Assembly: GCF_000172795.2 (NCBI RefSeq)
Contig: NZ_CP020952.1
Span: forward strand, 62,001-126,000
Origin: Rhizobium sp. CIAT894
GTDB taxonomy: Bacteria; Pseudomonadota; Alphaproteobacteria; Rhizobiales; Rhizobiaceae
Direction: 5' to 3'
DNA length: 64,000 bases
Within the stretch, counting starts at the first letter, position 1. Each line of letters starts with the position of its first letter. The notes beneath the pieces are model-generated. The model made no database searches and was not told where the DNA came from. It was given only the letters and a program-made list of their open reading frames with translations. Below are positions 56,204 through 64,000 of this stretch, piece by piece. Both the position numbers and the translations under genes were made by a program.

Positions 56204-56226
56204 GTATATGTCACTTATCATATAAC
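56204..56226. promoter_or_regulatory. Candidate FadR-type operator 3
   Basis: Perfect six-base arms TATATG (56205-56210) and CATATA (56219-56224) flank TCACTTAT, about 55 bp before the hyuA start. The core occurs also at 43401-43420 and, slightly changed, at 46506-46525. This suggests that one regulator binds ahead of the three transcription units of the catabolic region. Confidence 0.4.
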
Positions 56227-56623
56227 TGTCAACTATAACAAAAACGGGAATCTCGCGAGCCGGCCCAATCGCTTTGCTCCCAGGGTTGAAATCAAACCGG
56301 CAGCCGAGCGGTCGTCAATCGGCGATGTGGCTTGATCAGGCGCCGAAAGCCCAATTCCGCTTTGCGCTGGATCTGCTTCTGCACGCACCGGCCTGACCCG
56401 TATCAAGCCGGATCAGGCTCTTATTCGCTTCACCACCAAAGAAGCGCTTTGATCTAATTAGATCAAGAATGCCCTCGGTATCCGGCAGGCCGCCTGTTAT
56501 CTCTGTGTCAGGCAGGAGAGCCGGAGCGCCGAAACCGAGCGACATTGGACAAAGGCGCGCAGAGCGCTCTCCAACACCAATTCATGGGCGCGGCGAGACG
56601 GGATCCACCGCGAGGAGGCCATA
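56227..56623. other. Intergenic region upstream of the moc genes
   Basis: This gap of about 400 bp separates the divergent hyuA and mocD genes. It holds a perfect 18-bp palindrome (56449-56466) and no convincing gene. A ribosome-site-like GAGGAGG stretch lies shortly before the mocD start at 56624. Confidence 0.5.
56449..56466. promoter_or_regulatory. Perfect 18-bp palindrome, candidate moc operator
   Basis: TTGATCTAATTAGATCAA is fully self-complementary and lies 157 bp before mocD. Length and symmetry fit the site of a dimeric repressor (GntR/MocR, LacI or TetR type). No moc regulator gene is present in the window. Confidence 0.5.
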
Positions 56624-57658
56624 ATGGACGACCTGCAGTATGGAACGCGCAACAAGCGCGGAGACTGGGCGCCGAACCAGCCCGTTCAAAACGCACCGCT
56701 TTTTCTGTTTCCCACGCGGCTGCTGGCAATTCTGAAGTGGTTGCCGCATTACTTTTTTCCCTGGAACATGATCTTCGCTGCCTCAGCTGTCGCCTATTGG
56801 GCATGGGTCATTCCGCCGATTGAGACGATGCAGATGATCGGCTTCGGCTGGATCGCCTGGCTGTACGCAGTCAATGCGATCTGCGTGTTTCTGTTCTACG
56901 GCGCCTTCGAACTCCATCTTTACATCCTGAAGCGCCAGGAAAATCGCTTCAAATACAATGGCAAGTTCCCGGCCGGGCAGAAGAGCAAGGCGTTCTGGTT
57001 CGAAAGCCAGAATCTCGACAATATTTTGCGAACCTTCCTGTCTGGCGTCACCATCTGGACCGCGGTCGAGGCCGGAATGCTCTGGGCCTATGCCAACGGC
57101 TACGCACCCTGGCTCAGCTTCGCGGAAAATCCGTGGACGCTGGCAGTTGTCGCGCTCGTGGTGCCGATCATCCACGAGTTTCACTTCTTCTGCATTCACC
57201 GGCTCATCCACACGCCGCTTCTCTACAAGTGGGTTCACTCGGTTCACCATAATTCGGTCAACCCTTCGCCCTGGTCGTCGCTGTCGATGCATCCGGTCGA
57301 GCATCTGCTCTATTTCGGAACGGCTTTCTATCACCTGATCCTGCCCTCCAACCCGATCATCATGCTCTACCAGCTGCATTATGCCGGTTTCGGAGCCATT
57401 CCAGGCCATGTCGGCTTCGATAAGGTCGAGATCGGCGAAGACAGACTGGTCGATAGCCACGCCTATGCGCATTACCTCCACCACAAGTACTTCGAGGTGA
57501 ACTACGGCGACGCTCTGATCCCGCTCGATAAGTGGTTCGGCACCTGGCACGACGGCTCGCCCGAAGGCGAAGCGCAGATGCAGGAACGCTACCGCAGGCG
57601 GAAGGAAAAACTCGCCGCCCGCAAAGCTCGCGTAGAAATGGGAGGAGCAGCCGAATGA
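56624..57658 (+). CDS. mocD: Membrane di-iron hydroxylase MocD (fatty acid hydroxylase superfamily)
   Basis: A 344-residue membrane protein with several hydrophobic helices (about 45-100 and 130-185) and the histidine clusters of the superfamily: HEFHFFCIHRLIH, HSVHH and HAYAHYLHHKYFEVNYG. These bind two irons. The next gene is a Rieske ferredoxin, and a matching reductase follows, so MocD is probably the oxygenase of a three-part system. In the rhizopine pathway MocDEF is proposed to remove the O-methyl group of 3-O-methyl-scyllo-inosamine. It overlaps mocE by four bases. Confidence 0.82.
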   Translation: MDDLQYGTRNKRGDWAPNQPVQNAPLFLFPTRLLAILKWLPHYFFPWNMIFAASAVAYWAWVIPPIETMQMIGFGWIAWLYAVNAICVFLFYGAFELHLYILKRQENRFKYNGKFPAGQKSKAFWFESQNLDNILRTFLSGVTIWTAVEAGMLWAYANGYAPWLSFAENPWTLAVVALVVPIIHEFHFFCIHRLIHTPLLYKWVHSVHHNSVNPSPWSSLSMHPVEHLLYFGTAFYHLILPSNPIIMLYQLHYAGFGAIPGHVGFDKVEIGEDRLVDSHAYAHYLHHKYFEVNYGDALIPLDKWFGTWHDGSPEGEAQMQERYRRRKEKLAARKARVEMGGAAE

Positions 57659-57966
57659 CCTGGGTTTCAGCTGGCAAGCTTGACGACATCGAGCAGGAGG
57701 GAGCCATCCGCTTCGACCATGGCGGGCGCACCTACGCGGTCTACCGCGGGCCGGATGACAGCGTCTATTGCACCGCGGGGCTCTGCACCCACGAGGCGAT
57801 CCATCTCGCGGACGGATTGGTCATGGATTTCGAGGTGGAATGCCCCAAGCATTCCGGCGCCTTCGACTATCGCACCGGCGAGGCCCTGAGACTTCCGGCC
57901 TGCGAGAACCTTAAGACTTATCCGGCCGAAGTGGTCGATGGCGAGGTTCGCGTGGCTCTGATCTGA
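57655..57966 (+). CDS. mocE: Rieske-type 2Fe-2S ferredoxin MocE
   Basis: A 103-residue soluble Rieske ferredoxin. The cluster ligands are in the two boxes CTHEAIHL (Cys-x-His) and CPKHSGAF (Cys-x-x-His), each with the usual spacing. TWVSAGKLDDIEQEGAIRF and YAVYRGPDDSVYC form the first strands. It passes electrons from MocF to MocD. The ATGA overlap with mocD and the order D-E are the same as described for rhizopine catabolism in R. leguminosarum. Confidence 0.85.
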   Translation: MTWVSAGKLDDIEQEGAIRFDHGGRTYAVYRGPDDSVYCTAGLCTHEAIHLADGLVMDFEVECPKHSGAFDYRTGEALRLPACENLKTYPAEVVDGEVRVALI

Positions 57967-58037
57967 GCCCGCGACATAGGCAGGCCGAGTGGCCTCCGGA
58001 ACGGATCGGGCGGCCCGGCGCCCTTTGGGAGGATGAC

Positions 58038-59014
58038 ATGAAATCAATCTGTGTGGCGGCCGTTCTGGCCGCCCTGACGACGACTGCTGCCTCGGCCGAG
58101 ACGATCGGCGTGTCCATGCAGAGTTTCGACAACAATTTCCAGACACTGCTGCGCGAGGGGCTTCAGGCACGGGCGTCCGCGCTGAACGGCGTCAAACTTC
58201 AGATCGAGGATGCACAGACCGACGTTTCCAAACAGCGCAGCCAGGTGGACAATTTCATCGCGTCGGGCGTGGATGCGATCATCATGACGCTCGCCGATAC
58301 ATCAGCGGCCACCGGCATCAGCGCGGCAGCGCGGCAGCGCGGCAGCGCGGCAGCGCGGCAGCGAAGAATGCAGGAATTCCGCTTGTCTACCTCAACCTCG
58401 CGCCGGAAAATATCGACAAGCTGCCGGAAAAACAGGCCTATGTCGGTTCGAAGGAAACCGACTCCGGCAGGCTCGGCGCCGAAGCCGCCTGCGATCTGCT
58501 GAAAAAGAAGGGAAAGGCGAACGACGCACAGGTCTACATTCTTATGGGTGATCTCGCCCATCAGGCCTCGCGCGACCGCACATCATCCTTCAAGGAGACA
58601 TTGGCGGCTGGCGATTGCAAAGGCGTGACCATCGCCGATGAGCAGTCTGCTGCCTGGACCCGGACGAACGCGATGGATCTGACGACGAATTGGATCACCG
58701 CAGGTCGGCCGATCGACGTCGTCTTCGCCAACAACGACGAAATGGCGCTCGGTGCGATCCAGGCCTTGAAAGCTGCAAGCGTGTCGATGGATGACGTCAT
58801 CGTCGTCGGCATCGATGCGACACAGGATGCTCTCATCGCCATGGCCGCAGGCGACCTCGACGCGACTGTGTTCCAGAACGCCAAGGCGCAGTCGGCAAGT
58901 GCCGTGGATGCAGCCGTCGCCCTTGCCCATGGCAACAGCGTCGATAAGGAGGTTTGGGTTCCGTTCGAGCTGGTCACGCCAAAGAACATGACCGAATACG
59001 CCAAGAAGAACTGA
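58038..59014 (+). pseudogene. mocB: Rhizopine-binding protein MocB, frameshifted at an 8-bp repeat
   Basis: A periplasmic sugar-binding protein of the ribose-binding type. The signal peptide is MKSICVAAVLAALTTTAASA, and the N-lobe (IGVSMQSFDNNFQTLLREGL, then GVDAIIMTLADTSAATGIS) is in frame from 58038. The frame is lost inside five copies of GCGCGGCA (58321-58360). The rest is in the +2 frame: KNAGIPLVYLNLAP, then KAASVSMDDVIVVGIDATQD and VWVPFELVTPKNM, stopping at 59014. One, four or seven copies would restore one frame of about 315-330 residues. As sequenced, the product ends after about 154 residues. No permease genes are adjacent. Confidence 0.82.
58321..58360 (+). repeat. Five tandem copies of octanucleotide GCGCGGCA
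   Basis: Forty bases of perfect repeat lie in the first third of mocB. One copy matches the expected ISAAAKNAGIP reading. Because eight is not a multiple of three, each gain or loss shifts the frame, as in contingency loci. Confidence 0.9.
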
Positions 59015-59073
59015 TCCTCCCCGGCCGGCGTCTCCTCCTCACGAGCGCCGGCCACCTTTTCCTGGAGCAACCT

Positions 59074-60279
59074 ATGGACGGAATCGTCATCGTCGGCGCG
59101 GGAGAAGCCGGCACGCGCGCAGCCTTCGCGCTGCGAGAAACGGGATTTTCCGGCAACGTCACGCTGGTCGGCACGGAACCGCACTTGCCTTACGAGCGGC
59201 CGCCGCTCTCGAAGCCATTGAATGGCACGGTGCAGATGAAGCCGATCTGCGGCTCCGAAGCACTACACGCGGCGGGAATCGAATATGTTCAAGGCGTTTC
59301 GGCGTCGAGGCTGGATGCACAGGTGCAATCCGTCGTTTTGAGCGATGGCCGGACGCTCCCCTATGACAAGCTTCTGCTCGCCACCGGCGCCCGTCCGCGG
59401 CGACTGACATGCCCTGGGGCGGAGCGCGCATTCGACTTCCGCACCTATGCGGACGCAGCAAGTGTCTTCTCTCGTGGGGACGCCGGCAAAAAAATCGCAA
59501 TTATCGGCGGCGGCCTGATCGGAATGGAGCTTGCAGCCGTGCTGCGCGGAAAAGGCAGTGCCGTCAGCGTCATCGAAGCTGCGCCGAAGCCGCTGGGACG
59601 CGCAGTCCCCCCGCGCTTTGCAGCTAAACTCCACGCCAGGCATCAGGATGAAGGCGTCGCATTCCATCTTGGCCAGGGCGTGGCCGAAATCACTGACGAC
59701 GCCGTTGTTCTCGCCAATGGCGACGCGGTGCCGGCCGACGTCGTTGTCGCAGCTATCGGCGTCCAGCCGGATGTGGCGCTCGCGGAAACGGCGGGGCTCG
59801 CGATAGGAAACGGCATCCTGACCGACGATTGCCTGCGCACGAGCGACCCGAATATTTTCGCGGCAGGTGATTGCGCTGCGGTGGCTCAGCCGGGCGGAGG
59901 ACATATCCGGTTCGAAAGCTGGCGGAATGCCCGCAGCCAAGCGGAAACTGCGTCCCGCAACATGGCTGGCGGCGAGGGCGCTTTCACCGCCATCCCTTGG
60001 TTCTGGTCTGATCAGTATGATCTCGGGTTGCAGGTGGCGGGTCTGCCGCTGCCCGGGCATCAGAGCGTCGTGCGGACGTCCGGCGAGGGCGAATTGGAAT
60101 TCTACCTTGATGACGGGCGTCTTGTCGCTGCGGCCAGCCTCGGCATCGGCAATGGCTTGGCCAAGGACATCAAATTGGCCGAGATGTTGATTGCCGCGGG
60201 GATCAACCCCGACCCGGAAGCCCTGGCCGACCCCACCTTCAACCTTAAAGCTCTTCTGAGAAGCGCGCGAGCCGCCTGA
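59074..60279 (+). CDS. mocF: Ferredoxin reductase MocF (rubredoxin/rhodocoxin reductase-like)
   Basis: A 401-residue FAD/NAD(P)H oxidoreductase. The FAD motif is IVIVGAGEAGTRAAFALRE at the start, LPYERPPLSKP follows, the second nucleotide motif is IAIIGGGLIGMELAAVLRGKG, and FAAGDCAAV near 270 binds FAD. The C-terminal reductase domain (about 320-400) is of the rhodocoxin type. It should reduce the Rieske ferredoxin MocE. The start at 59074 has GGAG seven bases ahead; a longer frame has no support. It follows the broken mocB gene by 59 bp. Confidence 0.87.
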   Translation: MDGIVIVGAGEAGTRAAFALRETGFSGNVTLVGTEPHLPYERPPLSKPLNGTVQMKPICGSEALHAAGIEYVQGVSASRLDAQVQSVVLSDGRTLPYDKLLLATGARPRRLTCPGAERAFDFRTYADAASVFSRGDAGKKIAIIGGGLIGMELAAVLRGKGSAVSVIEAAPKPLGRAVPPRFAAKLHARHQDEGVAFHLGQGVAEITDDAVVLANGDAVPADVVVAAIGVQPDVALAETAGLAIGNGILTDDCLRTSDPNIFAAGDCAAVAQPGGGHIRFESWRNARSQAETASRNMAGGEGAFTAIPWFWSDQYDLGLQVAGLPLPGHQSVVRTSGEGELEFYLDDGRLVAAASLGIGNGLAKDIKLAEMLIAAGINPDPEALADPTFNLKALLRSARAA

Positions 60280-60313
60280 TGCGGCCCTAAATTCTTGCCT
60301 GGATATTAGACAA

Positions 60314-61153
60314 ATGCAGTCACTACTGGTCTTTCAATCGCTCTGGGCGATGGAACTGCGCAGCAGCAGGCGCACTGACCCCACCCTTGAGGAGAGCATC
60401 AGCCAAATTGCTGAAGCGGGCTTCGACGGAGTGAGCGCGCATTGGAACGATCGGGAATATGTGCGGCGCCTTCACGCACTCCTGAGCCACCATGGCCTCC
60501 GGGCCGAAGGTCAGTGCTTCCCGAAGACCGTAGATGACCTCAAGCCGGTCCTCGAAAACGCCGCCGAGTTCGGTGTTCACCACATCTGCCTTCAGCCAGA
60601 CATCTGCTTGCGTCGGATCGACGACTGTCTGCCACTGCTGGAAGGCTGGCAGCGGCTGGGGGAGGACGCGGGGATTCCGGTCTTCATCGAGACGCATCGC
60701 GATCGAATGACGACCGACCTCTTCTTCACACTCGACTTGCTGGATCGACTGCCGGATTTGCGGTTGTTGGGCGATATCTCGCACTTCCTGGTCGGCCGCG
60801 AATTTGCCTGGCCCGTGTCGGAAGAGAACCATGGCATGATCCATCGAATCCTCGACAGCTCCTGGGCATTCCACGGGCGCGTGGCTTCGCGAGAGCAGGT
60901 GCAGATAGAAATCTCATACCCGCATCATCGGCCTTGCGTCGATCTCTTTCTGGGCTGGTGGGAATACGGCTTTCGGAGTTGGCGAAAGCGCGCTGCCGCG
61001 AGCGACAGTCTCGCCTTTGTCTGCGAACTCGGCCCGAAACCATACGCGATCACAGGCCGCGACGGAGAAGACTCCACCGATCGTTGGGAGGAGGCGCTTA
61101 TGCTGCAGCGATACGCCCGCGATTTGTGGTCCAAGCTCACCACTGAACCCTGA
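60314..61153 (+). CDS. mocC: TIM-barrel protein MocC (sugar isomerase/epimerase-like)
   Basis: A 279-residue protein of the AP-endonuclease 2/xylose isomerase-like superfamily. [14 protein letters not shown] and [11 protein letters not shown] form early barrel strands, and likely metal ligands occur in [34 protein letters not shown] and [10 protein letters not shown]. From memory MocC is needed for rhizopine catabolism and acts on an inosamine or keto-inositol intermediate; the exact reaction is not settled. It follows mocF by 34 bp and precedes the formaldehyde dehydrogenase by 26 bp. Confidence 0.78.
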   Translation: MQSLLVFQSLWAMELRSSRRTDPTLEESISQIAEAGFDGVSAHWNDREYVRRLHALLSHHGLRAEGQCFPKTVDDLKPVLENAAEFGVHHICLQPDICLRRIDDCLPLLEGWQRLGEDAGIPVFIETHRDRMTTDLFFTLDLLDRLPDLRLLGDISHFLVGREFAWPVSEENHGMIHRILDSSWAFHGRVASREQVQIEISYPHHRPCVDLFLGWWEYGFRSWRKRAAASDSLAFVCELGPKPYAITGRDGEDSTDRWEEALMLQRYARDLWSKLTTEP

Positions 61154-61179
61154 CTTATTCAAAAATTCGGAGATACCTT

Positions 61180-62307
61180 ATGGACGTTCGCGCCGCCGTA
61201 GCCGTTCAGGCCGGCAAACCGCTTGAAGTGATGACCGTGCAGCTGGAAGGGCCGAAGGCCGGCGAGGTGCTGGTCGAGGTCAAGGCGACCGGCATCTGCC
61301 ACACCGACGACTTCACGCTCTCGGGCGCCGATCCGGAAGGCCTGTTTCCGGCCATCCTCGGCCATGAGGGTGCGGGCGTCGTCGTCGATGTCGGCCCCGG
61401 CGTCACCTCGGTCAAGAAGGGCGACCATGTCATCCCGCTCTACACGCCGGAATGCCGCGAATGTTATTCCTGCCTTTCCCGCAAGACCAATCTCTGCACC
61501 GCGATCCGCTCGACCCAGGGCCAGGGTCTGATGCCGGATGGCACCTCGCGTTTCTCGATCGGCAAGGACAAGATCCATCACTATATGGGCTGCTCGACCT
61601 TCGCCAATTACACCGTGCTGCCGGAGATCGCGCTCGCCAAGATCAATCCCGACGCGCCGTTCGACAAGGTCTGCTACATCGGCTGCGGCGTCACCACAGG
61701 CATCGGCGCCGTCATCAACACCGCCAAGGTCGAGATCGGATCGACCGCGATCGTCTTCGGTCTCGGCGGCATCGGCCTCAACGTGCTGCAGGGCCTGCGC
61801 CTTGCCGGCGCCGACATGATCATCGGCGTCGACATCAACCCGGATCGCAAGGAATGGGGCGAGAAGTTCGGCATGACGCATTTCGTCAATCCGAAGGAGG
61901 TCGGCGACGACATCGTTCCCTATCTGGTCAACATGACCAAGCGCAACGGCGACCTGATCGGCGGCGCCGACTACACCTTCGACTGCACCGGCAACACCAA
62001 GGTGATGCGCCAGGCGCTGGAAGCCAGCCACCGCGGCTGGGGCAAATCGGTCATCATCGGGGTGGCCGGCGCCGGCCAGGAGATCTCGACGCGGCCGTTC
62101 CAGCTGGTCACCGGCCGCAACTGGATGGGCACCGCCTTCGGCGGCGCGCGTGGCCGCACCGACGTTCCGAAGATCGTCGACTGGTACATGCAGGGCAAGA
62201 TCCAGATCGATCCGATGATCACCCATACGATGCCGCTCGACGACATCAACAAGGGCTTCGAGCTGATGCATCAGGGCGAAAGCATCCGCGGCGTGGTGGT
62301 CTATTGA
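61180..62307 (+). CDS. S-(hydroxymethyl)glutathione dehydrogenase (class III alcohol dehydrogenase)
   Basis: A 375-residue zinc alcohol dehydrogenase of class III (FrmA/AdhC type). The catalytic zinc site includes the Cys of [12 protein letters not shown], the His/Glu of LGHEGAG, and the Cys of [13 protein letters not shown]. The structural zinc cysteines are in [16 protein letters not shown]. The NAD motif is [11 protein letters not shown], and [20 protein letters not shown] is class III-like. It oxidises the glutathione adduct of formaldehyde. GGAG precedes the ATG and the gene is 26 bp after mocC, so co-transcription fits removal of formaldehyde released by MocDEF demethylation. Confidence 0.92.
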   Translation: MDVRAAVAVQAGKPLEVMTVQLEGPKAGEVLVEVKATGICHTDDFTLSGADPEGLFPAILGHEGAGVVVDVGPGVTSVKKGDHVIPLYTPECRECYSCLSRKTNLCTAIRSTQGQGLMPDGTSRFSIGKDKIHHYMGCSTFANYTVLPEIALAKINPDAPFDKVCYIGCGVTTGIGAVINTAKVEIGSTAIVFGLGGIGLNVLQGLRLAGADMIIGVDINPDRKEWGEKFGMTHFVNPKEVGDDIVPYLVNMTKRNGDLIGGADYTFDCTGNTKVMRQALEASHRGWGKSVIIGVAGAGQEISTRPFQLVTGRNWMGTAFGGARGRTDVPKIVDWYMQGKIQIDPMITHTMPLDDINKGFELMHQGESIRGVVVY

Positions 62308-62521
62308 GAAGTCTCACATCAATCGCCGCGACGGCGCTTCCTCTTCCGATAGCAACAGTTGCACGCCCACTCCTACCCCTGAGACTCTGCCACAGCAAAG
62401 GCTCTTAGTGAAAGGGGTGGCACTTGGTCGTTTCCGTGTTAACTAGTTGCCTTGTGATTTTCCGTCGACTGTTCATTTCGCGAAGAATCCGATATTCAAC
62501 GAGTGCGCGGTCAGGATCAGA

Positions 62522-63022
62522 ATGAGCAACAGGCAGCAAAATCAAGTCGAAATACCATCCTCACCGATGAGCCGGCCGCAGGAGCGCCGGAGATCCCTGG
62601 CGATTGGGCTTTTGCGCGCCCGCGAAGCGGTGATGAGCCATTTTCGGCCGATCATTGCTGCTCATGACGTCACCGAGCAGCAATGGCGGGTCATCCGTGT
62701 GCTGTCCGAAGCCGGAACGCTCGATGCAAGCGAAGTGGCCGACAAGGCCTCGATCCTGGCGCCAAGCCTGACGCGTATGATCCGCTCGCTGGAGGAGCGT
62801 GGTTTCATCACCAAGCACAAGGACAAGGCCGACGGCCGGCGGGTGCTGTTGCGGATTACGCCTGCAGGGCAGGCAACCGTCGATGAAGTCATGCCGGAGA
62901 GCCTCAAGGTCTATGCCGATATCGGCGCGCGTTTCGGTACCGATCGGGTCGAGCAATTGCTTGACATGCTCGACGAGTTGGCCGCGTTGAAGCTGGAAGG
63001 CGTGCCGAGCAGCGAGGAATGA
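62522..63022 (+). CDS. MarR-family regulator (HpaR/HpcR-like)
   Basis: A 166-residue repressor. The MarR winged helix-turn-helix reads VTEQQWRVIRVLSEAGTLDA, then SILAPSLTRMIRSLEERGF and HKDKADGRRVLLRITPAG for the wing. RRSLAIGLLRAREAVMSHFR at the start and the full pattern resemble HpaR, the repressor of homoprotocatechuate degradation. The ATG at 62522 has AGGA seven bases upstream. No aromatic degradation genes are in view; the target may lie beyond the window. About 214 bp separate it from the formaldehyde dehydrogenase. Confidence 0.8.
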   Translation: MSNRQQNQVEIPSSPMSRPQERRRSLAIGLLRAREAVMSHFRPIIAAHDVTEQQWRVIRVLSEAGTLDASEVADKASILAPSLTRMIRSLEERGFITKHKDKADGRRVLLRITPAGQATVDEVMPESLKVYADIGARFGTDRVEQLLDMLDELAALKLEGVPSSEE

Positions 63023-63125
63023 CGCGTCCTCGCATCGGCCGTTAATTAATGTGTTAAAGATACGATTGACGGCCGAGCCGACCTGTAGCAGTCTCGAACG
63101 ATGCTGACACTGTTGGGAGGCAGAG

Positions 63126-64000
63126 TTGGACCTGTTGCAGAACCGCAGCCTTGTCGATCGGACCTGGTCGCCGACACCTTACGATCAATGGGTGGATGAT
63201 CTCCACAGCATCTGCGGCAATTTCAACCCGCATACGATGGAGCGCGGCGACAAGGTGATAGGCACAGCGAGCCGCATCGACGTCTGCGGCATGGAGTTTG
63301 CCCATGTCTCCAACGATCTCGATTACGTCCATCGTGGCTGGGACGATATTCGCCGGGATGCGCACGAGCATCTGTTCCTGATCCTGCAGCTCGAGGGTGC
63401 CTGCGGGGTGGAACACTCCGGCCAGCAGAACATTCTTGACGTCGGCGAATGCATTCTGGTCGATTCCACCCGGCCGACCACATTCCATTTTCGCGGCCAC
63501 TTTTCCAACCATCTCTCCCTGCATCTGCCGCGGCAATTGATGTATTCGGAGCGCAAGGTGGATTTCGACGTCGCTCGCAAGCTTGTGGCAAGCGATCCGA
63601 TGGCGATGATGCTGCGGGCGCTGATCGCCAAGATGATGACGACGCCGGAAAGCGAGGCGGCTTCTCCGCATCTGCGCCAATTGATGTTCGACACGACGCG
63701 CCAGGCATTTCTGTCGACCGACATCGAGCCGGCAAGCCTGAATTCCCTGCATGAGAGCGCCGGCCGGCGCATGCAGATGGTCGATATCCTGATCGACAAG
63801 CACCTGACCGAGAGCGATCTCAGCGCCAAATGGCTGGCGACGAGGCTCGGCGTGTCGATCCGCACGCTGCAGCAGGATTTCCAGGGAATGGGCATGACCT
63901 GCACGACCGTTATTCGCGACAAGCGGCTGCGCTTCGCGCGGGAAAAGATCGAGCAGCTGAAGGAGCAGCGCAACGCCACAACCATCGCCGAAGTCGCCTA
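63126..64000 (+). CDS. AraC-family regulator (FeaR-like), cut by the window end
   Basis: The frame is open from TTG at 63126 to the last base, about 291 residues without a stop. GGGAGG lies five bases before the TTG. The N-terminal AraC-binding-like domain reads TWSPTPYDQWVDDLHSICGN, LFLILQLEGACGVEHSGQ and LVDSTRPTTFHFRG, which is like FeaR (tynA/feaB activator) and other regulators of aromatic amine or aldehyde use. The C-terminal helix-turn-helix begins at about 218 (MVDILIDKHLTESDLSAKWL, then ATRLGVSIRTLQQDF), and the second HTH is cut off. Together with the HpaR-like gene it hints at an aromatic catabolic locus to the right. Confidence 0.82.
   Translation, partial: MDLLQNRSLVDRTWSPTPYDQWVDDLHSICGNFNPHTMERGDKVIGTASRIDVCGMEFAHVSNDLDYVHRGWDDIRRDAHEHLFLILQLEGACGVEHSGQQNILDVGECILVDSTRPTTFHFRGHFSNHLSLHLPRQLMYSERKVDFDVARKLVASDPMAMMLRALIAKMMTTPESEAASPHLRQLMFDTTRQAFLSTDIEPASLNSLHESAGRRMQMVDILIDKHLTESDLSAKWLATRLGVSIRTLQQDFQGMGMTCTTVIRDKRLRFAREKIEQLKEQRNATTIAEVA

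Noticed and set aside
58038..58502. Short first half of mocB as an independent small secreted protein
   Set aside because: The binding-protein fold continues in another frame directly after the octanucleotide tract, so it is the front part of a frameshifted gene.
63054..63803. Minus-strand frame of 249 codons near the right edge
   Set aside because: The plus strand at this place encodes a convincing AraC-type regulator from 63126 with a good ribosome site; the minus frame has no motif.
1..64000. tRNA, rRNA, intact insertion sequences, integrase or phage genes
   Set aside because: None was recognised on either strand; only palindromes and gene fragments hint at past rearrangement.

Overview
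This 64 kb, high-GC, gene-dense window reads as Rhizobium DNA, most likely from the R. leguminosarum/etli group. The grounds are an exo-type polysaccharide cluster, an hmrR-actP copper pair, a rhizopine (moc) catabolic set and a rhizobial intergenic palindrome. Assignments come from reading the sequence and from knowledge of the families; no searches were run.

Layout. (1) 1-14650: surface polysaccharide locus. It holds a polyprenyl-phosphate sugar transferase, UDP-glucuronate decarboxylase, two glycosyltransferases, a LuxR-type regulator with a degenerate receiver, and a translationally coupled six-gene sugar-nucleotide operon (two acyltransferases, two DegT aminotransferases, an oxidoreductase, an epimerase). 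A Wzx-type flippase and an ExoF-like export protein follow on the minus strand. (2) 15201-35634: two giant proteins that share an N,N-dimethylformamidase-like domain followed by DUF4082 and cadherin/Ig-type repeats. Each is followed by its own CobW-family GTPase, and the second unit runs on into a small unknown protein and an HlyB/HlyD type I exporter. A small SRPBCC/DoxX/SDR/LysR island with recombination debris separates the two units. (3) 36124-41810: a small secreted protein, then copper resistance (hmrR, actP, a CopZ-like chaperone, a Tat-exported multicopper oxidase) with two matching HmrR operators. (4) 41863-56149: a catabolic region centred on a FadR-type regulator: two SDRs, a YdiJ-like FAD/Fe-S dehydrogenase, a ThDP enzyme, an FAD oxidoreductase, a uronate-dehydrogenase-like protein, an aminotransferase and HyuA/HyuB. 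It contains no transporter. (5) 56624-62307: moc genes in the order D, E, B, F, C, then glutathione-dependent formaldehyde dehydrogenase. mocB is frameshifted inside a run of five 8-bp repeats. (6) 62522-64000: a MarR/HpaR-type regulator and an AraC/FeaR-type regulator cut by the window edge.

The strongest candidate for an undescribed system is the duplicated giant protein + CobW module tied to a dedicated type I exporter. The domain shared by the giants belongs to an iron-dependent enzyme family, both giants end in the same short C-terminus, and each has a partner GTPase of a metallochaperone family. The second strongest signal is the octanucleotide tract in mocB, which looks able to switch the gene on and off by slippage.
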